Shown one piece after another: positions 35,354 to 44,078 of a stretch of DNA of 64,000 nucleotides. Source of the DNA: Methylocella tundrae (GTDB lineage Bacteria; Pseudomonadota; Alphaproteobacteria; Rhizobiales; Beijerinckiaceae). The stretch spans positions 2,452,501 to 2,516,500 of the forward strand of contig NZ_CP139089.1 in NCBI RefSeq assembly GCF_038024855.1, read 5' to 3'. The notes below the pieces were generated by a model, which had not been told where the DNA came from, did not search any database, and worked only from the letters and a program-made list of their open reading frames with translations. Position 1 is the first letter of the stretch. Every line of letters begins with the position of its first letter. The position numbers and the translations under genes were made by a program.

Positions 35354-36784
35354 TCAGACCCCTTCGGCCTTCAGTTCTTCGGTCGACTCGATCAAATCGT
35401 CAATAGGAGCCGCCTCGCGCCGCCGCTCGGTCGTCAGGAAATAGCCGAAGCCCAATGCCAGCATGACGACGAAGATCACAAAAATCAAAAAGTTGTAATA
35501 GATCATCGCGATCATGCAGATCACTGCGGCGAAGAGAGCGAAAGCCGGAAAATAAGGGTAGAGCGGCGCGACGAATGGCCGCTGCATCCTAGGCTCCGAT
35601 CGACGCAGCCTGAACAGGGCGGCCATGCTGATGATGTACATCAAGATCGCGCCGAACACCGACATTGTGACGATGTTCGCGGTCAGCGGCTGGCCGCCGA
35701 TCACGATGAGATTGTCGCTGAAGATCGCGAGGATGCCGATCGCGCCGCCGGCGAGAATCGCAATCCACGGCGTCTTGAAGCGGGGATGCACCTTGGCCAG
35801 AACGAGAGGCAGATAGCCGGCGCGCGCCAGCGCAAAAATCTGCCGCGAGTAGCCGATGATGATGCCGTGGAACGAGGCGACGAGGCCAAACAGGCCGAGC
35901 GCCACCAGCATGTGCAGCCAGCCGCTCTTTTCACCGACGATGAATTTCATCGCCTGCGGCAGCGGATCATTGATGTTCGACAGCTTCGTCCAGTCGCCCG
36001 CGGCGCCCGCGAACAGCATCACGCCGATCGCCAGCACAAGAAGCGTCAAAATGCCCGTGATGTAGGCGATGGGGATGGATCGCTTGGGATCCTTCGCCTC
36101 TTCCGCCGCCATGGCGACGCCCTCGATCGCGAGGAAGAACCAGATGGCGAAGGGAATGGCGGCGAACATGCCGGCGATCGAACCGACGCTGAAATGATCC
36201 TCGCCCGACCAGCCGCCCTTGACGAAATTCGCCATCGAGAATCCGGGACTGACGACGCCCATGAAGACGAGAAGTTCGAAGATCGCAAGGACTGTGACGA
36301 CAAGCTCAAATGTCGCCGCGATCTCGACGCCGATGATGTTCAGCGACATGAAGATGATATAAGCCCCGACCGCGGCGACCTTGGGGTCGAGCGAGGGAAA
36401 TTGCACATTGAGATAAGCGCCGATGGCGAGCGCGATCGCTGGCGGCGCGAACACAAATTCGATCAGCGTGGCGGCGCCTGCGAAATAGCCGCCTGCCGGG
36501 CCAAAAGCGTGGCGGGCGTAAGCGAAGGGTCCGCCCGCGTGCGGAATGGATGTCGTCAGCTCCGTAAAGCTGAAAATGAAGGTCGTATACATCGCGGCGA
36601 CGAACAGCGCCGTAACGGTGAAGCCGAGCGTGCCGGCGCTCGCCCAGCCATAGCTCCACCCGAAATATTCACCGGAAATGACGAGGCCGACGGCGATCGC
36701 CCAAAGCTGCAGGGTCGTCAAGCTTTGCTTCAGCTCGTGGTGGGTGACGACGCCGACATGGCGCCCATGTTCTTCCTCCAGCAT
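35354..36784 (-). CDS. eat: APC-family ethanolamine permease
   Basis: About 476 residues with 12 predicted membrane segments; GGGGGAT precedes the ATG at 36784. Amino acid-polyamine-organocation fold: AVGLVISGEYFGWSYGW in the first helix (the GxG-type substrate loop) and SFTELTTSIPHAGGPFAYARHAFGP. Direct linkage to eutBC gives the substrate assignment. It is the first gene of eat-eutB-eutC, so uptake and cleavage are made together, for nitrogen and possibly carbon. Confidence 0.9.
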   Translation of the reverse strand: MLEEEHGRHVGVVTHHELKQSLTTLQLWAIAVGLVISGEYFGWSYGWASAGTLGFTVTALFVAAMYTTFIFSFTELTTSIPHAGGPFAYARHAFGPAGGYFAGAATLIEFVFAPPAIALAIGAYLNVQFPSLDPKVAAVGAYIIFMSLNIIGVEIAATFELVVTVLAIFELLVFMGVVSPGFSMANFVKGGWSGEDHFSVGSIAGMFAAIPFAIWFFLAIEGVAMAAEEAKDPKRSIPIAYITGILTLLVLAIGVMLFAGAAGDWTKLSNINDPLPQAMKFIVGEKSGWLHMLVALGLFGLVASFHGIIIGYSRQIFALARAGYLPLVLAKVHPRFKTPWIAILAGGAIGILAIFSDNLIVIGGQPLTANIVTMSVFGAILMYIISMAALFRLRRSEPRMQRPFVAPLYPYFPAFALFAAVICMIAMIYYNFLIFVIFVVMLALGFGYFLTTERRREAAPIDDLIESTEELKAEGV

Positions 36785-37165
36785 GCGCGATCCCCCAAGT
36801 TGGTTTCCAACGTCGGATTAAATGCAGGGTCCAGTCAGGCTGGGCCAAAGGCCTCCGTCAGGAAACCGCGAATTGCCCATGCAAGATGGAGACCGGGTGA
36901 TTTTTAGCGCCGTCGCCGCATCGTCTCCTTTGTCCGGCCACGCAAGCCCAAGCCCACGCAGGCCTTTGAGCGCTCGCGACTGCCCGCGCGGACAAGCGTC
37001 AGCGCGCAGGCTCTGAATCTCAGACGATCCGCGCGAGGAGAGCGCGGCAAGCGGCGATTACTGTGATCCTTTAACGGCGCCGCCGCAAGTGGTTGATTGC
37101 GGCGGCGGCGCGCGAGTCACAGAGGATTAAAGAGAGCCTCGTACGGTCGCAGGCTCCGCGGATCT
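36785..37165. other. Intergenic region upstream of eat, with a GC-rich hairpin
   Basis: 381 bases, no supported gene. The part next to 36784 must contain the eut promoter. A hairpin with 11-base arms CGCCGCCGCAA (37078-37088) and TTGCGGCGGCG (37097-37107) lies after the host-attachment gene stop. It has no T-run, so it is only a possible terminator. Confidence 0.45.
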
Positions 37166-37630
37166 CTATCGCACGCGCTGGGGCGGCCTCACCCATTCGC
37201 TGAGATGGGGCTGCAGCTCGTCGTCCGGCGTTTTTGTCAGGTCCTTGGCCAGAACGCCGCGCAGCTTCTCCGCCGCCGGCCGATCGAGCTCCTCTCGCAG
37301 ATCGGTCAGAATATGGCTCGGCGCGACGAGCAGGAGTTCGTCGAACGCGCCCTGTCTCGACTGCTCCGTCAGCCAGTGCCCGAGGTTCCTGCCGAAGCGC
37401 TCCTTCGCCGCCTCATGCGGATCGGTTCGCGGCTCGGCGCTGTGGTGAGCCGTCGTCGCGCTTTCATGAACCCGGCCCGGACGGTCGCTCCCAATGTCCT
37501 TGGAGCGCAGGTGGGCGCTCTCTGAATCGATGCGATCATGGGTTTCGAGAACGCCATCCTCGCGCGGAGCGACGATGCGCGCATGTTCGCCATCGGCCAC
37601 CACGATCCATAATTTGATATGTTTTACCAT
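37166..37630 (-). CDS. Host attachment family protein (PF10116 type)
   Basis: About 154 residues from the ATG at 37630. The N-terminus KLWIVVADGEHARIVAP and the later GHWLTEQSRQGAFDELLLVAPSHILTDLREEL and VLAKDLTKTPDDELQPHL match the family first named for attachment of Agrobacterium to plants. The fold resembles release-factor/eL1-like domains, and true function is unclear. A His/Asp-rich middle (RVHESATTAHHSAEPRTDPHE) is also usual. It lies 48 bases after the cNMP/flavoprotein gene on the same strand. Confidence 0.82.
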   Translation of the reverse strand: MVKHIKLWIVVADGEHARIVAPREDGVLETHDRIDSESAHLRSKDIGSDRPGRVHESATTAHHSAEPRTDPHEAAKERFGRNLGHWLTEQSRQGAFDELLLVAPSHILTDLREELDRPAAEKLRGVLAKDLTKTPDDELQPHLSEWVRPPQRVR

Positions 37631-37678
37631 TGCTGCTTCTCGCATGTTTGCGGCCACGAAACGGCCTTTCGGGGAGCG

Positions 37679-39352
37679 TTACGCGACGCTGCCGTGAGCG
37701 CCGGAGAGAAACAAATGCAATTGAGCGACGACCGCGGCGCCCTCGCCGATCGCGCCGCCAACGCGCTTGACTGATCCTGAGCGCACGTCGCCGACGGCGA
37801 AGACGCCGCGCACGCTGGATTGCAAAGGCAGCGCCTGAGCGGCCTTGCCGCTTGCATCGCTGGGGGCAACTTCGGGGCCGGTCCGCACAAAACCTTTGCC
37901 ATCGAGAGCGACGCCACAATCGCGAAGCCATAGCGTCGCCGGGTCGGCGCCGATGAACAGGAAAATGTTGCGGATAGGCTTTTCCGTTTCAAGCCCCGAG
38001 CGAAGATGGCGCCATCTGACGCGGGCAAGCCGGCCATCGGTCAATCCTTCGAGTGCGACGATCTCCGTCTCCGTCAAGAGCTCGATGTTCGCCGTCGCCC
38101 CGATACGATCGATCAGATAACGTGACATGGTGGCGGCTAACCCGTCGCGGCGAACGAGCATCCATATTTTGGCCGCGAAGCCGGACAGAAAGACGGCGGC
38201 CTGCCCCGCCGAATTGCCGCCGCCGACGAGCACGACCTCATCGTTGCGGCACATGCGCGCTTCGATAGGGGAGGCCCAATACCACACGCCGCGGCCTTCA
38301 AACTGTTTGAGATTGGCGATGTCAGGGCGGCGGTAGCGCGCTCCCGACGCGACGACGACGGCGCGCGCCTTGACGTCGGGGCCTTCCGCCACGCCGAGGA
38401 CAAGAGGCGTCATAGCGCAATCGAGTCTTGTCGCCGCCACGGGGATCGCGATCTCTGCGCCGAATTTTTGCGCCTGCACAAAAGCCCTGCCCGCCAAGGC
38501 CTGCCCGGAAATGCCGGTCGGAAAACCAAGATAATTTTCGATACGGGCGCTGGCTCCCGCCTGGCCGCCGAAAGCTCTCTCATCCAAAACAATCACGGAT
38601 AGTCCTTCGGAAGCGGCGTAGACCGCAGTCGCGAGACCCGCGGGACCGGCGCCGACAACAGCGACGTCGTAGATTCGCTTCCGATCATCCGCCGGCGTCA
38701 TTCCAAGGCAATGCGCGAGATCAACTTCGCCCGGATTCTTGAGCACGGCCCCGTTTGGACAGACCGCCAGGGGCAGGTCCGCCGGATCTGGGGCGTAGCG
38801 ATCGACGAGCTCTTTCGCGTCGTGGTCCTCAGCAGGGTCGCAGAGCTGATGCGGATAGCCGTTGCGCGCCAGAAAACCTTGCAGCCGGATGACGTCGGGG
38901 CTCATGGCCGAGCCGATCAGGAGCGGGCCGCCGGCTCCATTTTCGATCAAGGCGACGCGGCGCAGGATCAGCGCCCGCATGATTTTCTCCCCGAGCTCCG
39001 CCTCCGCGATCACGACCGCGCGCAAATTATCGCTCGAAATCAGAAGCGCCTCGACTGCGCTCCTGGCTTCGGCGTCGACGAGCGATGGCCGGCCCGACAA
39101 TTGAGCGATTTCGCCGAGAAACTGCCGAGGTCCCAGCTCCTCGATCGGAATGACGTGACCCAGACCATCGCGCGAGGCGACGGAGACGACGCCCTCGAGC
39201 AGAACAAACATGCCCGGCGTCGGCTGGCCGACGCTGAACAATGGCTCGCCCGCCGCGAAGCGCCGGAGTTCGGCGAAGCGTCGGAGCCGGTCGATTTCCG
39301 CCGCCTGAAGTTTCGGAAACATCTGATCGTGACGCGTCTCATAGGTCGACAT
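37679..39352 (-). CDS. cNMP-binding domain + thioredoxin-reductase-like flavoprotein, without CXXC
   Basis: About 557 residues from the ATG at 39352 (GGGAGGGA upstream). Residues about 20-135 are a cyclic-nucleotide-binding beta-roll (AAGEPLFSVGQPTPGMFVLLEGVV; FLGEIAQLSG). A thioredoxin-like spacer region follows. Residues about 225-550 form a TrxR-type pyridine nucleotide flavoprotein: VVGAGPAGLATAVYAASEGLSVIVLDE, VVVASGARYRRP, VLVGGGNSAGQAA for NADPH and GVFAVGDVRSGSVKRV for FAD. Where TrxR has CxxC after the first strand pair, this reads GVWYWASPIEARM, so it cannot reduce disulfides in the usual way. Role unknown; perhaps an electron-transfer or sensing enzyme controlled by a ligand on the cNMP domain. 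Confidence 0.87.
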   Translation of the reverse strand: MSTYETRHDQMFPKLQAAEIDRLRRFAELRRFAAGEPLFSVGQPTPGMFVLLEGVVSVASRDGLGHVIPIEELGPRQFLGEIAQLSGRPSLVDAEARSAVEALLISSDNLRAVVIAEAELGEKIMRALILRRVALIENGAGGPLLIGSAMSPDVIRLQGFLARNGYPHQLCDPAEDHDAKELVDRYAPDPADLPLAVCPNGAVLKNPGEVDLAHCLGMTPADDRKRIYDVAVVGAGPAGLATAVYAASEGLSVIVLDERAFGGQAGASARIENYLGFPTGISGQALAGRAFVQAQKFGAEIAIPVAATRLDCAMTPLVLGVAEGPDVKARAVVVASGARYRRPDIANLKQFEGRGVWYWASPIEARMCRNDEVVLVGGGNSAGQAAVFLSGFAAKIWMLVRRDGLAATMSRYLIDRIGATANIELLTETEIVALEGLTDGRLARVRWRHLRSGLETEKPIRNIFLFIGADPATLWLRDCGVALDGKGFVRTGPEVAPSDASGKAAQALPLQSSVRGVFAVGDVRSGSVKRVGGAIGEGAAVVAQLHLFLSGAHGSVA

Positions 39353-39694
39353 GCCCGTCCCTCCCGATCGCTCTCCCTGAACTTCGCGCTTCAATGATCA
39401 TTTTATGCAAGAACGCTGGGCCGTTCGCAGATTCTCTCGACATTAAGCATGTCAGACGAAAAATCCGCATCAACCCAAATCTTCGCCAATATTTTAACCG
39501 CGTAATCTAGTTTCGCGCGTGGCGTCGACGTTCGTTCCTTGGGCTAAGGACTCGCGCCACTTCAAACTTATGCGTCGGGCGGCAAAGATCAGCCACAATT
39601 GCACTTTCTTAATGTCTGTTAACCATTATGGCACAGCTTAGGCTGTCTTTGGGATCAGCGTTCCGCCAGATGGACTGTGTGAGGGGTCAGAAAC
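39353..39694. other. AT-richer divergent intergenic region
   Basis: 342 bases between two divergent genes, no supported frame. It is distinctly AT-richer than its neighbours at 39410-39520 and 39590-39650 and should hold both promoters. GAGGGGT precedes the ATG at 39695. Confidence 0.4.
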
Positions 39695-41302
39695 ATGAGC
39701 GAGCCAGTTACAAGACGGCAGCCATTGATCGATCTGGACGAGTTTGAGCGGCGGATGCGTCGGCCCGATAGCCCGCATGTGAGCGACGAGGCCGCTATCG
39801 TCGAACTCATGCGCCTCATCGGCGCCCCGGACGAGAAGGCGGCCGAAACCGAGGATGGGCGTCAGGCGGTCGGCTTCGAGCCGGAGCACGAAACAGACGC
39901 AAGCGCGACTGCTTTCGAGCCGGCCGACGCCAACTCGCAAGAGCCGGTCATTGGAGGCGATTTCGCCGAGATTGAGGCGGCGCTGCTGCGCGCGGCGAGG
40001 CAAACCGACCGACTGCCGGAACCCGTAGCGGCGCCTGAGCCGGCGGCGGCGGTAGAGTTGCGCGCCTTGCGCGACGAGGAAGACACGCCGGACGATTATG
40101 TCGAGAGCCATTTTTCCGCCATCGCAGAGGAATTTTTGGGCGTTCCGCAAAGTCTGCCTGCAGCGCTGTCCGCGACCCGGGACGAAACTGTTTTAGAGAG
40201 CGCGGGCGCGGAATTGGACAGGTTCGTTTATGTCGATGACGCAGCTGTCTCCGGCGAGGCCGCCTTGGCCGACGAGGAAAAGAGATCCCGGCGCCCGCTC
40301 TATCTCATGGCTGCGGTCGTCTTCGCCGGCGTCGCCGGCATAGGCGCAAGCTTCAGCTTCAGGCACGATGGCGCTTCCGAAGCTTCGCAAGCGGCTTCGA
40401 AGACCCCGGTTGCGCAGAGCGAGGAAACCACGCCCGCCGCGAAGCCCAACGCAACGGCCAGTGCGGAGGCCGCAAGCCCCGCGCCTGCGCCGCAGCAACA
40501 GGCCTCGGCCAGCGCCGAGGACGCGGCAAGCGCGGCGCCCGCGCACGAACCGTCGCCCCGCGTGATTTCGCTGAGCGAAGCCGTCAATCCCGCCAATGCC
40601 GCGCCGCCACAGGCCCCGGCGAGCGCCACGCCGGATATTCTGGCTCCGCCTCCCCTCATGGGCGGCGCCGCTGTCGGCCAAGCGCTCGCCAGTCCGCCTG
40701 CGCCGCTCGCGCCCGAAGCAAAAAAGGTGAAGACGGCGGCCGTGCGGCCGGACGGCAGTCTCATCAAGAAGGACGCGGCGCTCATTGGCGCGCCCCCCGC
40801 GCCTCAGGAAACTCAGCCTCAGGAGGCCGTCGCCCAGCCTGCGACAACTCCATCCTCCCCTGCACAGCCTGCGGTGGGGAAGCCCGCGCATGGCAAACCG
40901 GCGCTCGCCAAGGATGGCTCGCCGAAAACCGCGGTGAAAACGGCGGCTCTTCCTCCGCCGCGTCCGAGCGTGATCGGAAAGACCGCCGCGAAGGCGCCCC
41001 ATGCCGGAGCGCCGAAGACCGCCGCTGTTGAATCCGAAGGTCACGCAAAGGCTCTCGCGAGCCACAATGGCGTCAAAACCAAAGCTGCGAACCCCGCCGG
41101 GGTCGCCGAGACAAGCGCGCCAGCAAGCTTGCCTGAGCCACAGCTGGCGCAAGCGGCGCCAGCTGCCGAGCCGCCGCCGCAAAAGCCTTCCCCGGCGGCG
41201 ACCGGACCGCTCGCCCTCGTCGACACGGCGGTCAGTTCGATTACAGGCGCGACAAACAACATCCTGAACTGGGGACGGACCGCGACCGGCGCCCGCAACT
41301 AA
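39695..41302 (+). CDS. Ala/Pro-rich single-pass membrane protein, unknown function
   Basis: About 535 residues. Residues 1-205 are acidic and predicted cytoplasmic (LIDLDEFERRMRRPD, IVELMRLIGAPDE). One membrane helix lies at about residues 207-228 (PLYLMAAVVFAGVAGIGASFSF). The remaining 300 residues are Ala/Pro/Lys-rich and would be periplasmic. They contain short spaced basic-Ala motifs (KTAAV, KTAAL, KTAAK) and a final hydrophobic patch VDTAVSSITGATNNILNW. The layout recalls envelope proteins with a flexible periplasmic spacer such as TonB or SPOR proteins, but I find no SPOR or TonB-box domain. A strong terminator follows, so it is a single-gene unit. Confidence 0.8.
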   Translation: MSEPVTRRQPLIDLDEFERRMRRPDSPHVSDEAAIVELMRLIGAPDEKAAETEDGRQAVGFEPEHETDASATAFEPADANSQEPVIGGDFAEIEAALLRAARQTDRLPEPVAAPEPAAAVELRALRDEEDTPDDYVESHFSAIAEEFLGVPQSLPAALSATRDETVLESAGAELDRFVYVDDAAVSGEAALADEEKRSRRPLYLMAAVVFAGVAGIGASFSFRHDGASEASQAASKTPVAQSEETTPAAKPNATASAEAASPAPAPQQQASASAEDAASAAPAHEPSPRVISLSEAVNPANAAPPQAPASATPDILAPPPLMGGAAVGQALASPPAPLAPEAKKVKTAAVRPDGSLIKKDAALIGAPPAPQETQPQEAVAQPATTPSSPAQPAVGKPAHGKPALAKDGSPKTAVKTAALPPPRPSVIGKTAAKAPHAGAPKTAAVESEGHAKALASHNGVKTKAANPAGVAETSAPASLPEPQLAQAAPAAEPPPQKPSPAATGPLALVDTAVSSITGATNNILNWGRTATGARN

Positions 41303-41341
41303 TCGGTCGGCGCCGGAGGCGCGGGCCCGCTCGAATCCGGC

Positions 41342-41381
41342 AAGCATGATCGCTGCATTGGCGCGATCATGCTTTTTTTTT
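41342..41381 (+). terminator. Strong intrinsic terminator
   Basis: Perfect 12-bp stem AAGCATGATCGC (41342-41353 region) / GCGATCATGCTT with a 9-nt loop and nine Ts. It ends the transcript from 39695. The AAGCATGATC arm shares its core with the palindromic repeats elsewhere in the window. Confidence 0.9.
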
Positions 41382-41534
41382 GTTTTGCCCGACGAATGCA
41401 AAGACGATGGCGGCGGCGAAAGAGCACACTGCATCGTCGCCGCGTCGTCCAGCCTGCCCGACCCGCCTTCGGAGCCTGCGTTGAGCAATCGACGCAGCTT
41501 CTCCATATTCAAGGCCAAGCCGCTTCGGCGCGTC

Positions 41535-41655
41535 TAGAGCGCTTTCCGATCGAATGGCGTCATTCGATCGATCAGAAATCGCTCCAGATTCAAAAACTTG
41601 AGCATATCCTTGTCGATCAGATCGAACCGATCTGATCGACAAGGATATGCTCTAA
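41535..41655. repeat. About 121-bp double-hairpin repeat, copy B
   Basis: Inverted copy of 32981-33097. The first half is a palindrome GCTTTCCGATCGAATGG / CATTCGATCGATCAGAAATCGC; the second pairs GAGCATATCCTTGTCGATCAG with CTGATCGACAAGGATATGCTC perfectly. It lies 28 bases before an MFS gene. Confidence 0.88.
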
Positions 41656-41682
41656 CCACGCGCCACAGCCTAAAGAGACGAC

Positions 41683-42936
41683 ATGACGCAAGCCTCGGCT
41701 GAAACTCCGCAAGCCAGCGCGCCTTTGCAGGCCGGAGCGCCGATTCTGCGGCGGCAAAATCTGCGGCTTTTCGTCAGCGCCCGCATGGCGATGACCTTCG
41801 CCATGCAGATGCAGAATGTCGCCATCGGCTGGTATGTCTATGCGCTGACGAACGACCCTTTGAGCCTCGGCCTCGTCGGCCTTGCCCAGTTCCTCCCGGC
41901 GATCCTTTTCATCCTGGCGACCGGCCACGCCGCCGACCGATTCGATCGCCGCCACGTCGTCATCGTCTGCCTCGTGGCGCAGGCTCTGGCTTCGATCGCC
42001 CTTTTGCCGGTTATTTTCAGCGCCTCGCCAAAGGTCTGGCCGATCTACGCCATCGTCTTCGCTCTCGGCTCCGCGCGATCTTTCTCCCAGCCGGCGCTGG
42101 CCGCGCTGCTGCCCGACATCGTCTCTCTTGACGCTTTTCCGCGCGCGGTCGCCCTTTCGACCTCTTCGCTGCAGGCCGCCACCATCGTCGGTCCGGCGGT
42201 CGGCGGCCTGCTTCTCGCCTGGAACGGCGTCGCCCTGTTCTGCCTCGCCGCGACGCTCAACGCCATCGCAGCGCTGTTGATCGCCGGCGTCACAGCGCGG
42301 CCGGCGCGGCGCGACCCGAACGAGGCGACGGGCCTCAAGCGCCTGCTGGCGGGGTTTTCCTATCTGCGCGGCAATCGCTTTCTTCTCGGCGCGATTTCAC
42401 TCGATCTTTTCGCCGTGCTGTTTGGCGGCGTCACCGCGCTTTTGCCGATTTTCGCGCGCGACATCCTTCAGGTCGGCCCGGCGGGACTTGGCCTCCTGCG
42501 CAGCGGCCCGGCCATGGGCGCCGTCATTGTCGGATTGATCCTCGCCCGCCATCCGCTGCGGCGGAGCGTCGGCGCCATCATGCTATGGTCCGTCGCGGCC
42601 TATGGCGTCGCGACGATCGTGTTTGCATTTTCAACCTCGATATGGCTTTCGGTCACGGCGATGATCGCCTTCGGCGGGTTCGACATGATCAGCATGGTGA
42701 TCCGCCAGACCATGGTCCAGCTCGGCACGCCGGAAGCCATGCGAGGGCGCGTCAGCGCCATCAATCACGTGTTTATCGGAGCCTCCAATCAGCTTGGCGA
42801 TTTCGAGTCGAGCGTCGCCGCGGTCTTTCTCGGCGCCGCCGGGGCGGCGATCTTCGGCGGCGTCGGCGCCCTTCTGGTCGTCGCCTTCTGGGCTTGGCGC
42901 TTTCCGGAGTTACGGCGCGCCGACCGGCTTGAATGA
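41683..42936 (+). CDS. MFS transporter (EntS/MFS_3 type)
   Basis: About 417 residues with 10-12 membrane segments. The loop 2-3 motif is ATGHAADRFDRRHVVIV, the major-facilitator signature. The N-terminus RRQNLRLFVSARMAMTFAMQMQNVAIGWYVY and the central RPARRDPNEATGLKRLLAGFSYLRGNRFLLGAI resemble the EntS-like exporters. The substrate is unknown. It stands alone after the repeat, with a 110-base gap to the next gene. Confidence 0.85.
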   Translation: MTQASAETPQASAPLQAGAPILRRQNLRLFVSARMAMTFAMQMQNVAIGWYVYALTNDPLSLGLVGLAQFLPAILFILATGHAADRFDRRHVVIVCLVAQALASIALLPVIFSASPKVWPIYAIVFALGSARSFSQPALAALLPDIVSLDAFPRAVALSTSSLQAATIVGPAVGGLLLAWNGVALFCLAATLNAIAALLIAGVTARPARRDPNEATGLKRLLAGFSYLRGNRFLLGAISLDLFAVLFGGVTALLPIFARDILQVGPAGLGLLRSGPAMGAVIVGLILARHPLRRSVGAIMLWSVAAYGVATIVFAFSTSIWLSVTAMIAFGGFDMISMVIRQTMVQLGTPEAMRGRVSAINHVFIGASNQLGDFESSVAAVFLGAAGAAIFGGVGALLVVAFWAWRFPELRRADRLE

Positions 42937-43046
42937 GAGACGCCGAACGAGACGTTTATTCCATCGACTAGCTTCACTGTCTGCCCTAAAAAGCGCTTAA
43001 CGCGGACAAGGCATTCGGTTGGACTTCGTACAATGAGGGTCGCAGG

Positions 43047-43991
43047 ATGAACCCGGAAATCAGAAAAAGGCGCGCTCGCGAGAGCGCTCGCCCCACGTGG
43101 AACATCGAGGCGATCGTCGCGGAGCTGCGCGACATACGGATCAAGGATCATGAAACGCGCGAGGGACCGGCCAAGCTGCCCTCACGCAAGATCCTGATCC
43201 ACATTATGGAAGGCCTCGCCGCTGCGCTGTTTCCGAACCGCCTCGGCACGTGCAGGATCACTTGCGAGGGGGTCGATTTCTATGTCGGCCATACACTAGA
43301 CGTCAATCTGACGGAATTGCTGGAGCAGCTTCGGCTCGAATTCGAGTTCACGTCCGGCGCCGCCCTGATCATCGACTCGCCATCCGACCTTGCGGCCGGC
43401 GTCGTGTCCGCTTTCGCAAAAGAGCTGCCGAAAGCCCGCGCGCTGCTCGACACCGATATCCGCGCCGCCTTTGACGGCGATCCCGCCGCGCGCAGCATCG
43501 ACGAAGTGCTGATCTGCTATCCTGGCGTCACCGCGATCCTGCATCATCGGCTCGCGCATGTTCTGTACAAGCTCGGCGCGCCGCTGCTGGCGCGGATGAT
43601 CGCCGAAATCGCGCATTCATCGACCGGCATCGACATTCATCCGGGCGCCGAGATCGGCGAGAGCTTTTTTATCGACCACGGCACCGGCGTCGTCATCGGA
43701 GAAACGACCATCATCGGCAAGAATGTGCGGCTCTATCAGGCCGTGACGCTGGGCGCGAAGCGCTTCCCGACGGATGAGCATGGCGCGCTCGTCAAGGGCG
43801 GGGCGCGTCACCCGATCGTCGAGGACGATGTCGTCGTCTATGCCGGCGCGACTATTCTCGGCCGCGTCACCATCGGCCGGGGCTCGTCGATCGGCGGCAA
43901 TGTCTGGCTGACCCGCAGCGTGCCTCCCGGCAGCACGATCTCCCAGGCGCAAGTGCGCAGCGAAGACTTCCACGACGGCGCCGGAATTTGA
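43047..43991 (+). CDS. Serine O-acetyltransferase (EpsC/SrpH type)
   Basis: About 314 residues, longer than CysE because of a helical N-terminal region as in EpsC-type enzymes. The C-terminal left-handed beta-helix is clear: GIDIHPGAEIGESFFIDHGTGVVIGETTIIGKNV (with the catalytic His in DHGTG), RHPIVEDDVVVYAGATILG and IGRGSSIGGNVW. It makes O-acetylserine for cysteine synthesis. The sulfite reductase genes cysJI lie 1-5 kb downstream on the other strand, so sulfur assimilation genes are grouped here. Confidence 0.92.
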   Translation: MNPEIRKRRARESARPTWNIEAIVAELRDIRIKDHETREGPAKLPSRKILIHIMEGLAAALFPNRLGTCRITCEGVDFYVGHTLDVNLTELLEQLRLEFEFTSGAALIIDSPSDLAAGVVSAFAKELPKARALLDTDIRAAFDGDPAARSIDEVLICYPGVTAILHHRLAHVLYKLGAPLLARMIAEIAHSSTGIDIHPGAEIGESFFIDHGTGVVIGETTIIGKNVRLYQAVTLGAKRFPTDEHGALVKGGARHPIVEDDVVVYAGATILGRVTIGRGSSIGGNVWLTRSVPPGSTISQAQVRSEDFHDGAGI

Positions 43992-44078
43992 TCCGATTCC
44001 CGCCACTGATCGCCGTTCGATTGTTGCGCCGCAGCGGCTAAGCCTTGTCGCGGCTCCTCGCTCCCGACCAGGCGCAAC

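Noticed and set aside
34652..36907. A 751-codon plus-strand frame
   Set aside because: It runs antisense to eutB and eat, which have strong family matches. The Arg/Asp/His-rich product is typical of a shadow frame in GC-rich DNA.
40193..41518. A 441-codon minus-strand frame opposite the Ala/Pro-rich gene
   Set aside because: Arg/Gly-rich translation, and it would read backwards through the strong terminator at 41342. The plus-strand gene has a ribosome site and membrane helix.
41367..41642. A small minus-strand protein resembling part of a frame at 32577-33149
   Set aside because: The similarity (IRSV-SDRQGYAQ-FESGAISDRSND) comes entirely from translating the DNA repeat, not from a conserved protein.
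32981..41655. Composite transposon bounded by the inverted 120-bp repeats
   Set aside because: No transposase, no target duplications and no compositional break; the repeats look like intergenic palindromic elements.
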